From: Pseudomonas lactucae
GTDB taxonomy: Bacteria > Pseudomonadota > Gammaproteobacteria > Pseudomonadales > Pseudomonadaceae
DNA: 55,729 nucleotides
Direction of reading: 5' to 3'
Assembly (NCBI RefSeq): GCF_016937615.1
Contig: NZ_JAFHKI010000074.1
Location: 1 to 55,729 of the forward strand
Shown here: positions 10,605 to 18,861 of the stretch, piece after piece
Numbering within the stretch: the first letter of the stretch is position 1
Layout of the letters: the number at the start of each line of letters is the position of its first letter
Made by a program: the position numbers and the translations under genes
The notes under the pieces: model-generated
What the model saw: only the letters and a program-made list of their open reading frames with translations
The model's database searches: none
What the model was told of the DNA's origin: nothing

Positions 10605-10680
10605 GGGTGATTAGCTCAGCTGGGAGAGCATCTGCCTTACAAGCAGAGGGTCGGCGGTTCGATCCCGTCATCACCCACCA
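10605..10680 (+). tRNA. tRNA-Val (anticodon TAC)
   Basis: A 76-base cloverleaf with encoded CCA. The acceptor arm GGGTGAT pairs with ATCACCC. The anticodon loop CTTACAA gives TAC. The T-arm GGCGGTTCGATCCCGTC is normal. It is the first gene of a three-tRNA cluster. Confidence 0.97.
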
Positions 10681-10735
10681 CTTCTTGAGAGTTTTGCTCC
10701 AGGGCAAAACGCAACGTTAAAGGTTGCACCGACGC

Positions 10736-10812
10736 GCAGCGGTAGTTCAGTCGGTTAGAATACCGGCCTGTCACGCCGGGGGTCGCGGGTTCGAGTCCCG
10801 TCCGCTGCGCCA
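10736..10812 (+). tRNA. tRNA-Asp (anticodon GTC), copy 1
   Basis: A 77-base cloverleaf with encoded CCA. The acceptor arm GCAGCGG pairs with CCGCTGC, and the loop CTGTCAC gives GTC. It is identical to the copy at 10918. Confidence 0.97.
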
Positions 10813-10917
10813 TATTTTCCAGGTCTGATTCGTCGGGCTTGAGATTGAACAGCCAAAGCTGATCAGTCAGATGTTTAAAGACGGTTGAGGCTTTACGCGC
10901 AACTGGTCAAGCGATAC

Positions 10918-10994
10918 GCAGCGGTAGTTCAGTCGGTTAGAATACCGGCCTGTCACGCCGGGGGTCGCGGGTTCGAGTCCCGTCCGCTGCGCCA
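10918..10994 (+). tRNA. tRNA-Asp (anticodon GTC), copy 2
   Basis: Sequence-identical to the tRNA-Asp at 10736 over all 77 bases, including CCA, while the 105-base spacer between them is unrelated to the upstream spacer. It is the last gene of the cluster; a terminator follows at 11069. Confidence 0.97.
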
Positions 10995-11068
10995 TATCTG
11001 CCTCAAGGCCCACTGAACGCCTTGAAGCACAAAGCAAGCCACTGGCTACTTTGATCCGATAGCAAAGG

Positions 11069-11094
11069 CCCTGGTCGAAAGACCGGGGTTTTTT
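11069..11094 (+). terminator. Intrinsic terminator of the tRNA cluster
   Basis: CCCTGGTC (11069-11076) pairs with GACCGGGG (11081-11088, one G-U pair) around a GAAA tetraloop, followed by six Ts. Confidence 0.85.
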
Positions 11095-11130
11095 GTGTCT
11101 GCGATTTGATGTTAAGTCAGGCGCGGTCAA

Positions 11131-11168
11131 TGTGGGAGCTGGCTTGCCTGCGATAGCATCGCAGGCAA
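11131..11168. repeat. GTGGGAG-type repeat with perfect 11-bp hairpin
   Basis: TGTGGGAGCTGGCTTGCC begins at 11131. TTGCCTGCGAT (11144-11154) and ATCGCAGGCAA (11158-11168) form a perfect hairpin around AGC. This is a REP-type intergenic element of P. fluorescens form, located between the tRNA terminator and the convergent puuB-like gene. Confidence 0.65.
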
Positions 11169-11182
11169 ACCTTTTCACATCC

Positions 11183-12466
11183 TCAGAATCCCAGCTTATC
11201 CCGCAACCCGTAATACCACGCGCCCAAGGCTGCGAACGGCGTGCGCAACAGTTGCCCGCCCGGAAACGGGTAGTGCGGCAGGTCGGCAAACGCATCAAAA
11301 CGCTCTGCCTGGCCTCGCAACGCCTCCGCCAGTACCTTGCCAGCCAGGTGCGTGTACGTCACGCCATGCCCGCTGCAGCCCTGTGAGTAGTAGATGTTGT
11401 CCCCCAGTCGGCCCACCTGTGGCAAGCGCGACAGGGTCAGCAGGAAATTGCCGGTCCAGGCGTAGTCGATCTTCACATCCTTGAGTTGCGGGAAGGCCTT
11501 GAGCATTTTCGGCCGGATGATCGCCTCGATATTCGCCGGATCGCGCGCGCCATACACCACGCCGCCGCCGAAAATCAGGCGCTTGTCGCTGGTGAGACGA
11601 TAGTAGTCGAGCAGGTAGTTACAGTCCTCGACACAGTAGTCCTGAGGCAGCAATGTCCTGGCCAGTTCATCACCCAACGGTGCGGTGGTGATCACTTGGG
11701 TGCCGCAGGGCATCGATTTGGCCGCCAACTCCGGTACCAGGTTGCCCAGGTAGGCATTGCCGGCGACGATGATGAACTTGGCCCTGACCTTGCCTTCGGC
11801 GGTATGCACCACCGGGTTGGCGCCGCGCTCAATGCGCACCGCCGCCGATTGTTCGTAGATCGTGCCACCCAGCGATTCCACAGCCGCCGCTTCGCCCAGC
11901 GCCAGGTTGAGTGGGTGGATATGCCCGCCACTCATGTCCAGCAGGCCGCCGACATAGTTATCACAGGCTACCACTTCGCGGATGCGGCGTTCGTCCAGCA
12001 GTTCCAGTTGGGTGTGGCCGTAGCGCTCCCACAGGCGCTTCTGCGATTCCAGGTGGCCCATGTGCTTGCTGTTGAGTGCGGCGAACACGCCGCCGTCCTT
12101 CAGGTCGCATTGGATCTGGTACTTGGCGACGCGCTCACGAATGATCCTGCCGCCTTCGAAAGCCATTTGTCCCAGCAACTGCGCCTGCTGCGGGCCGACG
12201 CTGCGCTCGATCACATCGATATCGCGGCTGTAGCTATTGACGATCTGCCCGCCATTGCGGCCCGACGCACCAAAACCCACTTTGGCCGCTTCCAGAACCG
12301 TCACGCGAAACCCGTTCTCCAGCAGAAACAGCGCGCTGGACAGCCCGGTATAGCCGGCTCCAATCACGCACACATCGGTTTCAACGTCACCTTGCAGGGC
12401 CGGACGAGGCGGAACCGCGTTGGCGGACGCGGCGTAATAAGACTGGGGGTAGAGGGTGTTCGCCAT
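11183..12466 (-). CDS. puuB: FAD-dependent oxidoreductase, gamma-glutamylputrescine oxidase-like (PuuB/OrdL)
   Basis: This 427-residue DadA/glycine-oxidase-type flavoenzyme probably oxidises an amine such as gamma-glutamylputrescine. The N-terminal FAD motif is VCVIGAGYTGLSSALFLLE (about residues 32-50), followed by E59 (TVLEA) and the GASGRNGGQ motif typical of the PuuB/OrdL group. The C-terminal part holds YYSQGCSGHGV, the second FAD-binding region. GAGG and CAGG lie just before ATG 12466. It stands alone, with no glutamylpolyamine synthetase beside it, so the exact substrate is not proven; several paralogues occur in each pseudomonad. Confidence 0.85.
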   Translation of the reverse strand: MANTLYPQSYYAASANAVPPRPALQGDVETDVCVIGAGYTGLSSALFLLENGFRVTVLEAAKVGFGASGRNGGQIVNSYSRDIDVIERSVGPQQAQLLGQMAFEGGRIIRERVAKYQIQCDLKDGGVFAALNSKHMGHLESQKRLWERYGHTQLELLDERRIREVVACDNYVGGLLDMSGGHIHPLNLALGEAAAVESLGGTIYEQSAAVRIERGANPVVHTAEGKVRAKFIIVAGNAYLGNLVPELAAKSMPCGTQVITTAPLGDELARTLLPQDYCVEDCNYLLDYYRLTSDKRLIFGGGVVYGARDPANIEAIIRPKMLKAFPQLKDVKIDYAWTGNFLLTLSRLPQVGRLGDNIYYSQGCSGHGVTYTHLAGKVLAEALRGQAERFDAFADLPHYPFPGGQLLRTPFAALGAWYYGLRDKLGF

Positions 12467-12609
12467 CCTGGAACCTCTGTTTTATATTTTTTACGAGTGC
12501 GCTGATCCTACCTGAGTTGAAAATTGCCCGCCAGCCACCGAAAAAACACGGGTGTGCCGGGCGAAAATAAAAAATTCGCATATTCATAGGGTTAGCTGCA
12601 AAAAAGATG

Positions 12610-12637
12610 TTGACACCCCTCCGCAATTCCGTAGAAT
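12610..12637 (+). promoter_or_regulatory. Promoter of tRNA-Val(GAC)
   Basis: TTGACA (12610-12615) and TAGAAT (12632-12637) are spaced by 16 bases. This near-consensus promoter lies 13 bases before the tRNA. Confidence 0.8.
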
Positions 12638-12650
12638 GCCGCCTCACAGC

Positions 12651-12727
12651 AGGCACGTAGCTCAGTTGGTTAGAGCACCACCTTGACATGGTGGGGGTCG
12701 TTGGTTCGAGTCCAATCGCGCCTACCA
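12651..12727 (+). tRNA. tRNA-Val (anticodon GAC) with an A-C mismatch in the acceptor stem
   Basis: A 77-base cloverleaf with encoded CCA. The anticodon loop TTGACAT gives GAC. The acceptor strand AGGCACG faces CGCGCCT, which leaves A5 (12655) opposite C68, while all other pairs are normal. The promoter and terminator on both sides look functional. Confidence 0.95.
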
Positions 12728-12758
12728 AACAAAATCCGCTCTGCTGGGCGGTCTAGAA

Positions 12759-12786
12759 GGGCTCACCGAAAGGTGGGCCCTTTTTT
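12759..12786 (+). terminator. Intrinsic terminator of tRNA-Val(GAC)
   Basis: GGGCTCACC (12759-12767) and GGTGGGCCC (12772-12780) pair around GAAA with one G-U pair, followed by six Ts. Confidence 0.88.
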
Positions 12787-12919
12787 GTTGTCTGCGATTT
12801 GCAAAGCTTTCGCAAAACCCTACTCGGCGCTCACTTCCAGATTCTCGATCCCTTGGCAACCGCTTACGCGCTCGATAAGGTGAGAAAGCGATTCACCTGC
12901 CGAAATCAGGAGTAAACAA

Positions 12920-13273
12920 GTGTTTTCAAGGAAAAACGCGGGGTTGTGGATACTGCTTTCAGCCGTCACCACCCTCGAGGCAGCTACCGCCGCTCAACCC
13001 AAAAGCGAAGAAAAAGTCGCGGTCACCGCCATAGCCGCACTCCAGATATGCAACGAGAGAAATCCCGAGCGTGGCTTAACGCTCGAGAGGATGGTGACTG
13101 ATCCCACGTTCAGCGAAGAGAGCAGGTCCGAGTACCGCCGGGTCAACGCGGACCCTTCATACAAAGACGACGTCTCGGAAATGAAATCCTTTTTGTTGCA
13201 GCCCCCACTGGCAGATGTCCTGCGTGATATTTGTGAGAATCTTAGAAAAACCAGTCCGGACGGCTATCGATAA
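12920..13273 (+). CDS. Small exported protein of unknown function
   Basis: This 117-residue protein is not recognised. It starts at GTG 12920, with AGGAG seven bases upstream. The N terminus looks like a cleavable signal peptide (RKNAGLWILLSAVTTLEAATAA, about residues 4-26), so the mature part is probably periplasmic. The mature part has two Cys (ALQICNERN and LRDICENLR) that could form one disulfide. No enzyme motif is seen. It is a single gene between a tRNA terminator and the DUF969 module. Confidence 0.7.
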   Translation: MFSRKNAGLWILLSAVTTLEAATAAQPKSEEKVAVTAIAALQICNERNPERGLTLERMVTDPTFSEESRSEYRRVNADPSYKDDVSEMKSFLLQPPLADVLRDICENLRKTSPDGYR

Positions 13274-13301
13274 TCGACGGTCTTCGCCGTGACGCTCTGA
13301 T

Positions 13302-13357
13302 GCGTTGATTGACCATCGGTAACGTTCCAATAACCTGAGCGCCGAGTCAATCAAGCG
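13302..13357. repeat. Inverted repeat in the 329-base gap before the DUF969 gene
   Basis: TTGATTGAC (13305-13313) and GTCAATCAA (13346-13354) are perfect inverted copies. GCG/CGC just outside them extends the match with one bulge. The spacer is 32 bases and there is no T-run. It may be a weak terminator or the trace of a mobile element. The rest of 13274-13602 holds no gene. Confidence 0.45.
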
Positions 13358-13538
13358 CCCCCATACACTTCCGGCCTGCCTGCGCCCTGGCCCGCATCCC
13401 CCACAAAATTTATTGGTCCGCAGCTACAATTTTTCTTGTTGGACACTCCCCGCCCCCAGGCAGCAAAGTTGCCGCCACTGACGCTCGACCTTCCGGGTCA
13501 ACAATAAAAACCGAGCCGACTGCACGCTACTTCTTGCT

Positions 13539-13554
13539 GTGAACCTTTGTTCAC
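13539..13554. promoter_or_regulatory. Palindromic candidate operator upstream of the DUF969-DUF979-pcp operon
   Basis: GTGAAC and GTTCAC are perfect arms around CTTT, ending 48 bases before the DUF969 start. No regulator gene is adjacent, so the binding protein is unknown. Confidence 0.4.
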
Positions 13555-13602
13555 ATCCTGCTGTAACGGCGCCGCAGCGCGCACTTATAGGACCTTCCCG
13601 TC

Positions 13603-14319
13603 ATGCAAACTGTTGTGAACTTATGGCCGTTGATCGGCGTACTTGTGATCGTGGTTGGCTTTGTCTTGCGCTTCAATCCGTTGTTGGTGGTCACCGCTGC
13701 CGCAATCGCCACCGGGCTTGCGGCGCACTTCCCGCTGGAAAAGATTCTCGCCAGCATGGGTGAGGGTTTCCTTCAGACCCGTGCCCTGCAATTGATCCTG
13801 TTGTTGCCCCTGGCCGTTATCGGCTTGCTGGAACGCCATGGCTTGCGCCTGCATGCGCAGAACTGGATCGCGCGGTTTGAGCGGGCGACGGTGGGGCGCT
13901 TGTTGATCATCTACCTGTTTGTGCGTGAATCCACCGCGGCCATGGGGTTGACCAGCCTGGGTGGGCATCCGCAGATGGTACGTCCGCTGCTGGCGCCGAT
14001 GGCCGAAGGTGCGGCGGAAAAACGCTACGGCAAACTGCCGGACAAAGTGCGCCATAAAGTCTTGGCGATGTGCGCGGCGACGGACAATGTCGGGCTGTTC
14101 TTTGGTGAAGATATCTTCGTGGCCTTTGGTGCGATTGCGCTGATGCACACCTTCCTGCTGGGCTCGGGCATCGATGTGGAACCGCTGCACATCGCGGTGT
14201 GGGGAATTCCCACGGCGATCTGCGCGTTTATCATCCATGCGATTCGCTTGCATCGTTTTGACCGAAGGCTGACCCGCGAACTGACGCCGTCCGTTACCCC
14301 GATGGGAGCGGCACAATGA
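13603..14319 (+). CDS. DUF969 membrane protein, predicted half of a two-subunit transporter
   Basis: This 238-residue integral membrane protein of the DUF969 family has about six hydrophobic segments: WPLIGVLVIVVGFVL, NPLLVVTAAAIATGLAAHF, LQLILLLPLAVIGLL, LLIIYLFVRESTAAMGL, FVAFGAIALMHTFLLG and IAVWGIPTAICAFII. The family always sits next to DUF979 genes, and both resemble parts of ion-transporter-superfamily permeases. Its stop overlaps the DUF979 start (ATGA at 14316), which argues for a stable two-protein complex. With pcp following, the likely cargo is pyroglutamate or a pyroglutamyl peptide; that is inference. Start ATG 13603 has a weak AGGACC upstream. Confidence 0.88.
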   Translation: MQTVVNLWPLIGVLVIVVGFVLRFNPLLVVTAAAIATGLAAHFPLEKILASMGEGFLQTRALQLILLLPLAVIGLLERHGLRLHAQNWIARFERATVGRLLIIYLFVRESTAAMGLTSLGGHPQMVRPLLAPMAEGAAEKRYGKLPDKVRHKVLAMCAATDNVGLFFGEDIFVAFGAIALMHTFLLGSGIDVEPLHIAVWGIPTAICAFIIHAIRLHRFDRRLTRELTPSVTPMGAAQ

Positions 14320-15266
14320 TCATCTCTATTCAATACCTGTACTGGCTGGCCGGGGTGCTGCTGTTGATTACCGCCGGCATGATCCTGATGGACCGTACTC
14401 ACCCCAAGCGTTGGTCCAGTGCAGTGTTCTGGCTGCTGTTCGCGCTGCCGTTTTTGCTGGGCGAGCGTCTGCCGTCGGTGGCCATCGGCGTGGGCGTGGT
14501 GGTGATGGCGTTGATCGCGGGCTTCGGCGGGGTAGGCCGTGGCACCCATGCCGAACTGCATGACAAAGCGTCCCGCGCCAGTGCCGGACGCTTGGGGCAC
14601 AAGCTATTTATTCCGGCGTTGGCCATCCCGTTGACCACGGTGATCGGTTCGGTCTTGCTCAAGCACACCGAGATCGGCGGCGTGCCGCTGCTGGATCCGA
14701 AAAACACCACCTTCGTTTCCCTGGGTATCGGCTGCCTGATCGCCCTCGGCCTGGCTTGCTGGCTGACCCGCGACACGCCGGTGCAGGCCTTGCGCGAGTC
14801 GCGTCGCCTCACCGAAGCCCTGGGCTGGGCCATGGTGCTGCCGCAGATGCTGGCGATGCTCGGTTTGTTGTTCAATGAAGCCGGGGTCGGCACGGCCGTC
14901 GCGCACGTCACCACCACCTATGTCAACCTGGACTATAAATTGGTGGCGGTGATGGTCTATGTGTTGGGCATGGCGCTGTTCACGGTCATCATGGGCAACG
15001 GTTTTGCCGCGTTCCCGGTGATGACCGGCGGGGTCGGCGTGCCGGTGCTGGTGGGTATTTATGGCGGTAACCCGGCGGTGATGGCGGCCATCGGCATGTT
15101 CTCCGGTTACTGCGGTACGCTGATGACGCCCATGGCGGCCAACTTCAATATCGTGCCGGCGGCGTTGCTGGAATTGCCGGACAAGAACGCAGTGATCAAG
15201 GCGCAGTTGCCGACGGCGTTGATGATGCTGGTGGTCAATATCGTGCTGCTCTATCTGTTGATGTGA
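14316..15266 (+). CDS. DUF979 membrane protein, predicted partner of the DUF969 protein
   Basis: This 316-residue polytopic membrane protein of the DUF979 family has about nine hydrophobic segments, beginning YWLAGVLLLITAGMIL. A conserved glycine-rich stretch lies near the C terminus (GNGFAAFPVMTGGVGVPVLV, then GYCGTLMTPMAANFNIVPAALL), as in permease re-entrant or substrate-binding loops. It overlaps the DUF969 gene by 4 bases and is followed after 7 bases by pcp. The three form a tight operon. The transport role is predicted from topology and context only. Confidence 0.88.
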   Translation: MIISIQYLYWLAGVLLLITAGMILMDRTHPKRWSSAVFWLLFALPFLLGERLPSVAIGVGVVVMALIAGFGGVGRGTHAELHDKASRASAGRLGHKLFIPALAIPLTTVIGSVLLKHTEIGGVPLLDPKNTTFVSLGIGCLIALGLACWLTRDTPVQALRESRRLTEALGWAMVLPQMLAMLGLLFNEAGVGTAVAHVTTTYVNLDYKLVAVMVYVLGMALFTVIMGNGFAAFPVMTGGVGVPVLVGIYGGNPAVMAAIGMFSGYCGTLMTPMAANFNIVPAALLELPDKNAVIKAQLPTALMMLVVNIVLLYLLM

Positions 15267-15273
15267 GGCCAGG

Positions 15274-15888
15274 ATGCGAACCGTATTGCTGACGGGGTTC
15301 GAGCCCTTTGACCAGGACCCGGTGAACCCGTCCTGGGAGGCTGCGCGCCTGCTGGACGGCTGCATGATTGATGAAGACGTGATGATCGTGGCGCGTGAGC
15401 TGCCCTGCGCGTTCGCCACGGCAGGCGAGTGCCTGGTGCGACTGATCGATGAATGGCGCCCGGTGATGGTGATCGCCACGGGCCTGGCGCCGGGGCGCAG
15501 CGAGATTTCCATGGAGCGGGTGGCGATCAATATCAACGACGCGCGCATCCCCGATAATCTGGGCGAGCAGCCTGTCGACACGGCGGTGGTGGTTGGTGGC
15601 CCGGCGGCGTATTTTTCGACGCTGCCGATCAAGGCCATGGTCAAGGCCGTGCGTGAGGCGGGGATTGCGGCGTCGGTGTCGCAGACGGCAGGCACCTTTG
15701 TCTGTAATCAGGTGTTCTACCGTATGCAGCATGTGCTGGCCGGCACGTCGGCGCGCAGTGGTTTTATCCATGTGCCCAGCGAGGCGTTGATGGCGCTGCC
15801 AAGCCTGGTGGAGGGCCTGCGTATCGCAGTCTGTGCGGCGTGGAGTACATCAGTGGATGTGCTGGAAGTGGGCGGTCAGGTGAGTTGA
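15274..15888 (+). CDS. pcp: Pyroglutamyl-peptidase I, with a shortened loop after the active-site His
   Basis: Pcp is a cytoplasmic Cys peptidase that removes N-terminal pyroglutamate from peptides. The 204-residue protein keeps the full catalytic triad: Glu81 (SMERVAININ), Cys144 (GTFVCNQVFY) and His166 (GFIHVP). The substrate loop GFEPF and the AGTFVCNQ box are also normal. Family members are usually about 213-215 residues and carry a (F/Y)LPEQ segment right after HVP; here it is absent and the chain goes straight to SEALMALPSL, so about nine residues are missing in frame. It is the last gene of the DUF969-DUF979-pcp operon. ATG 15274 follows GAGGCCAGG. Confidence 0.93.
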   Translation: MRTVLLTGFEPFDQDPVNPSWEAARLLDGCMIDEDVMIVARELPCAFATAGECLVRLIDEWRPVMVIATGLAPGRSEISMERVAININDARIPDNLGEQPVDTAVVVGGPAAYFSTLPIKAMVKAVREAGIAASVSQTAGTFVCNQVFYRMQHVLAGTSARSGFIHVPSEALMALPSLVEGLRIAVCAAWSTSVDVLEVGGQVS

Positions 15889-15951
15889 TTCCGCGCGTGG
15901 TGCATCAACTTGGACTAGAGTTCAACTACGCTCTCGCCTTGGATAATCGCC

Positions 15952-16398
15952 ATGATCAAGTCTTTGAAATTCGTGTCTGTCGTGCTGTCGCTTGTGCTGT
16001 TTGCCGGGAGCGGCATGGCGCTGGCTGATCCAGGCAATGGCAAGGGACAAGGCAACAACAAGGGCAATGGCCAGGGCGGGCAGGGACATGACAAGTCCAA
16101 AGGCAAAGGCGGTTCGAGCAGCCACGGCCCCAGTGTCGACCGTGGCAGCGTGCTGAATGTGCTGGGTGGTTATCGCGACTACTGGAGCCCGGGCCCGTCT
16201 TTGCCGCCGGGTATCCAGAAGAACCTGGCACGCGGCAAGCCTCTGCCGCCGGGCATCGCGAAAAAACTGGATGGGCGTTTAGTGGGACACTTGCCTCATT
16301 ACGATGGGTATGAGTGGCAGCAGGCGGGCACGGACTTGATATTGGTAGCCATCGCGTCTGGCATCATTTACGAAGTACTCAACGGCGCCTTCGATTGA
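15952..16398 (+). CDS. CigR-like exported protein
   Basis: This 148-residue protein has a signal peptide (about residues 1-25, ending MALADP). A low-complexity region rich in Gly, Asn, Gln and Lys (about 26-62) follows, then the conserved C-terminal part PPGIQKNLARGKPLPPGIAKKL, LPHYDGYEW and LILVAIASGIIYEVL. This ending resembles the Salmonella anti-virulence protein CigR and related RcnB-type small periplasmic or inner-membrane proteins. The hydrophobic segment near the C terminus could anchor it in the membrane. Its role in a soil pseudomonad is unknown. It is a lone gene, convergent with the sensor kinase. Confidence 0.75.
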   Translation: MIKSLKFVSVVLSLVLFAGSGMALADPGNGKGQGNNKGNGQGGQGHDKSKGKGGSSSHGPSVDRGSVLNVLGGYRDYWSPGPSLPPGIQKNLARGKPLPPGIAKKLDGRLVGHLPHYDGYEWQQAGTDLILVAIASGIIYEVLNGAFD

Positions 16399-16410
16399 AT
16401 CGGCGGCTCC

Positions 16411-17811
16411 TCACCCTTCGCGCGCCGGGAAAAACAGCTCAAAACAGGTCACTCCGTGTTCACTGGTGACGCTGTACCGGCCGTTATGCAACTGCATGAT
16501 GGTCGCCACGATGGACAGGCCCAAGCCGTTGGATTGGGCCGAACGCTCCCGTGACTCATCCACCCGATAAAACCGCTCGAACAGCCGCGCCAGGTGCTCG
16601 GCGGCAATGGTTTCACCGCTGTTGCTGACCCGCAGGTAAATGCCCTCGGCGCTTGGGGTGGCCTGTATCACCAACTCGCAACCAGGTGCGCCATACTTGA
16701 TGGCATTGGCGCACAGATTAGCCAGGGCCCGGCGCAGCAGCATCGGTTCGGCCCAGATCACGCCTTCGCCCGTGGCACGAATGCTCATGCCCACATCGCT
16801 TGCCAACCCTTCAAAGTAATCCGCGATACGTTCCACTTCGTCGGCCGCGCTGAGCGCCTGGCGTTGGCGCAGGGCCGCAGCCGGGTCGGTGCGTGCCAGA
16901 AACAGCATGTTGTCGAGCATCCGCGCCAGGCGCTCGAGCTCTTCCACATTGGAGGCCAGCAGGTGCTGATACCCTTCGATGCTGCGGTCCTGTTGCAGGG
17001 CGACCTGGGTTTCGCCCAGCAGGTTATTGATCGGCGTGCGCAGTTCGTGGGCCATGTCGGTCGACACCTGGCCCAGTTGCACAAAACCCTTGGCCAAGCG
17101 CTCCAGCATGGTGTTGAACGAGTCGATCATCGGCAGCAGCTCTTTCGGCGCGCCGTGGCTGTCGAGGCGCTCGGTGAGGTTGCCGACACCGATGCCCTCG
17201 GCATGCCGGGCCAGGCGTCTTAATGGCAGCAGACCGCGGTAGACCAGCAGATAGCCCGCCAGCGCGAGAATAATCGCGGCGATACTTGCCAGGACATAAA
17301 CGCTCAACCGGTAGCTGGCGAGCATGGCGGTGCGTTCGGTCATCAGGCGCCCGCTGGTGACTTGCAGGCTGCCCAGGTCGCCGGAGTCGATGGAGGCCGC
17401 CAGGGTGGAGAAGGGCACGCCATTTATACCGGGTAAATGCCGCACGTCGCTCAGCGCCAACACATGATCCTTGGGCACCGGCGTGATCGTGGGCAGATCG
17501 ATGTTGGCGGGGTTCACCAACAGCAGCGGTTTCTGGCCGGGTGCGGCGATGCTCAGCACCGATTCGCGATTGCCCAGCATGTTCTGGAACAGTTCCGGCT
17601 TGGTCTTGATCAAGTCCAGCGTGTTGCTGTCGTTGAGCAGGTTGCGCAGTTGGTCCACGCGGGAGACCAGCTGCGCGTCGTCGCGGCGGATCAGCTCACG
17701 TTCCAGCTCGCGGTACAGTGCCACCCCCAGGGTCGCCAGCAGGGCAAAGGCGAGCAGCGCGAAAATCAGCGCCAGGCGCAGGGTCAGCGAATAATGGCGG
17801 CGCGGGTTCAT
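16411..17811 (-). CDS. Heavy-metal-type sensor histidine kinase (CusS/IrlS family)
   Basis: This 466-residue membrane kinase has one span near the N terminus ([20 protein letters not shown]), a periplasmic sensor region of about 130 residues, and a second span ([18 protein letters not shown]). A HAMP domain follows, then the H-box [14 protein letters not shown] with the phosphorylated His, and the ATPase domain with N-box [10 protein letters not shown] and G-box [13 protein letters not shown]. It is the last gene of a minus-strand operon. Its ATG overlaps the response-regulator stop by 4 bases, which fixes start 17811. Copper, silver, cadmium and zinc are all possible signals for the family; the upstream site at 18862 favours copper. 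Confidence 0.9.
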   Translation of the reverse strand: MNPRRHYSLTLRLALIFALLAFALLATLGVALYRELERELIRRDDAQLVSRVDQLRNLLNDSNTLDLIKTKPELFQNMLGNRESVLSIAAPGQKPLLLVNPANIDLPTITPVPKDHVLALSDVRHLPGINGVPFSTLAASIDSGDLGSLQVTSGRLMTERTAMLASYRLSVYVLASIAAIILALAGYLLVYRGLLPLRRLARHAEGIGVGNLTERLDSHGAPKELLPMIDSFNTMLERLAKGFVQLGQVSTDMAHELRTPINNLLGETQVALQQDRSIEGYQHLLASNVEELERLARMLDNMLFLARTDPAAALRQRQALSAADEVERIADYFEGLASDVGMSIRATGEGVIWAEPMLLRRALANLCANAIKYGAPGCELVIQATPSAEGIYLRVSNSGETIAAEHLARLFERFYRVDESRERSAQSNGLGLSIVATIMQLHNGRYSVTSEHGVTCFELFFPAREG

Positions 17812-18479
17812 GGCTGGGTATCGAAGCGGTAGCCGATGCCCCGCACGCTGTGTATCAGCTTGAGCTGGAACGGGTCGTCGACTTTCAGGCGCAGGCGTCG
17901 GACGGCCACGTCCACCACGTTGGTGTCGCTGTCGAAATTCATGTCCCATACCCGTGAGGCGATCAGCGAGCGCGAGAGCACCTGGTCCTGGTGGGTGGCG
18001 AACAGGTGCAACAGGGCGAACTCCTTGTTGGTCAGGGTGATGCGGGTGCCGGCGCGGGTGACGCGGCGCTTGAGCACATCGATTTGCAGGTCGGCGATGT
18101 GCAGTTGCTCTTCTTCGCGGATCGGGCCGCGACGGGTCAGGGTGCGTAGGCGCGCCACCAGTTCGGCGAAGGAGAAGGGCTTGATCAGGTAATCATCAGC
18201 CCCCAGTTCCAGGCCCTTGATGCGGTCGGCGATGTCATCGCGAGCCGTCAGGAAAAGCACCGGTGTGTCGGTTTCCTTGCGCAGACGGCGCAGTACTTCC
18301 CAGCCGTCCATCTTCGGCATCATCACATCCAGCACGATCACGTCGAACGGCGTTTCCAGCGCCTGGTGCAGGCCGTCCACACCGTCACGGGCCAGGCTTA
18401 CGGAATAACCCAGTTCCTGCAGGCCATTGAGCAGGTAATTGCCGGCCTTGGGTTCGTCTTCGACAACGAGGATGTTCAT
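17808..18479 (-). CDS. Heavy-metal-type response regulator (CusR/IrlR family)
   Basis: This 223-residue OmpR/PhoB-type regulator has a receiver domain (phosphoacceptor Asp51 in [15 protein letters not shown], Lys in YLIKPFSF) and a C-terminal winged helix ([13 protein letters not shown] to [10 protein letters not shown]). The length and the [11 protein letters not shown] start match heavy-metal response regulators. It overlaps its kinase by 4 bases and lies 42 bases after the DUF2790 gene on the same strand, so all three are probably one operon. It is not close enough to P. syringae-type CopR by eye to use that name. Confidence 0.92.
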   Translation of the reverse strand: MNILVVEDEPKAGNYLLNGLQELGYSVSLARDGVDGLHQALETPFDVIVLDVMMPKMDGWEVLRRLRKETDTPVLFLTARDDIADRIKGLELGADDYLIKPFSFAELVARLRTLTRRGPIREEEQLHIADLQIDVLKRRVTRAGTRITLTNKEFALLHLFATHQDQVLSRSLIASRVWDMNFDSDTNVVDVAVRRLRLKVDDPFQLKLIHSVRGIGYRFDTQP

Positions 18480-18521
18480 GGGAAATATCCTGATTCAGTA
18501 CGTGGCGCCAGTGTAGCCCGA

Positions 18522-18773
18522 TCAATTGTCACTGGCGCAGCCGGTGCCTTGCACTTGGTAGTCCAGGACGTGCTCGTGGCCCTGGTGGTCGAGGTAGTCG
18601 AGCCGCGCCGGGACGATACCGCATTGGCCGTTGGTGTCGGTGCTCGACAGGATCTTGGCCACATCCAAGTGTACGAAAAAGCCGGTTTTGTCGTGGATGA
18701 CTGTAGTGTTGTCAGCCGCAAACGCTGAGCCGGTAGCCAGCAGGGCGGCAAAGCCGAGGATAAACAGTTTCAT
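18522..18773 (-). CDS. DUF2790 small exported protein
   Basis: This 83-residue protein has a signal peptide (KLFILGFAALLATGSAFA) and a DUF2790 core (VARL/DYLDHQG-type: IVPARLDYLDHQGHEHVLDY) ending in a Cys pair region (NGQCG and GTGCA). The family is mostly found in pseudomonads, where members often sit beside heavy-metal two-component systems. Two Cys and several His could bind metal or form a disulfide; this is inference. It leads the operon with the response regulator and kinase, and the candidate operator at 18862 lies about 90 bases upstream. Confidence 0.82.
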   Translation of the reverse strand: MKLFILGFAALLATGSAFAADNTTVIHDKTGFFVHLDVAKILSSTDTNGQCGIVPARLDYLDHQGHEHVLDYQVQGTGCASDN

Positions 18774-18861
18774 AAAGGTCGCTCTCTTGAAGGGTTGGCT
18801 GCCAGTTGCGGCAGTGCATTCACGGTAACCAGGCGACCCGAACAGCTCACCAACGGGATGA

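Noticed and set aside
11486..12505. 339-codon plus-strand frame opposite the puuB-like gene
   Set aside because: Antisense shadow; the minus-strand frame has clear FAD motifs.
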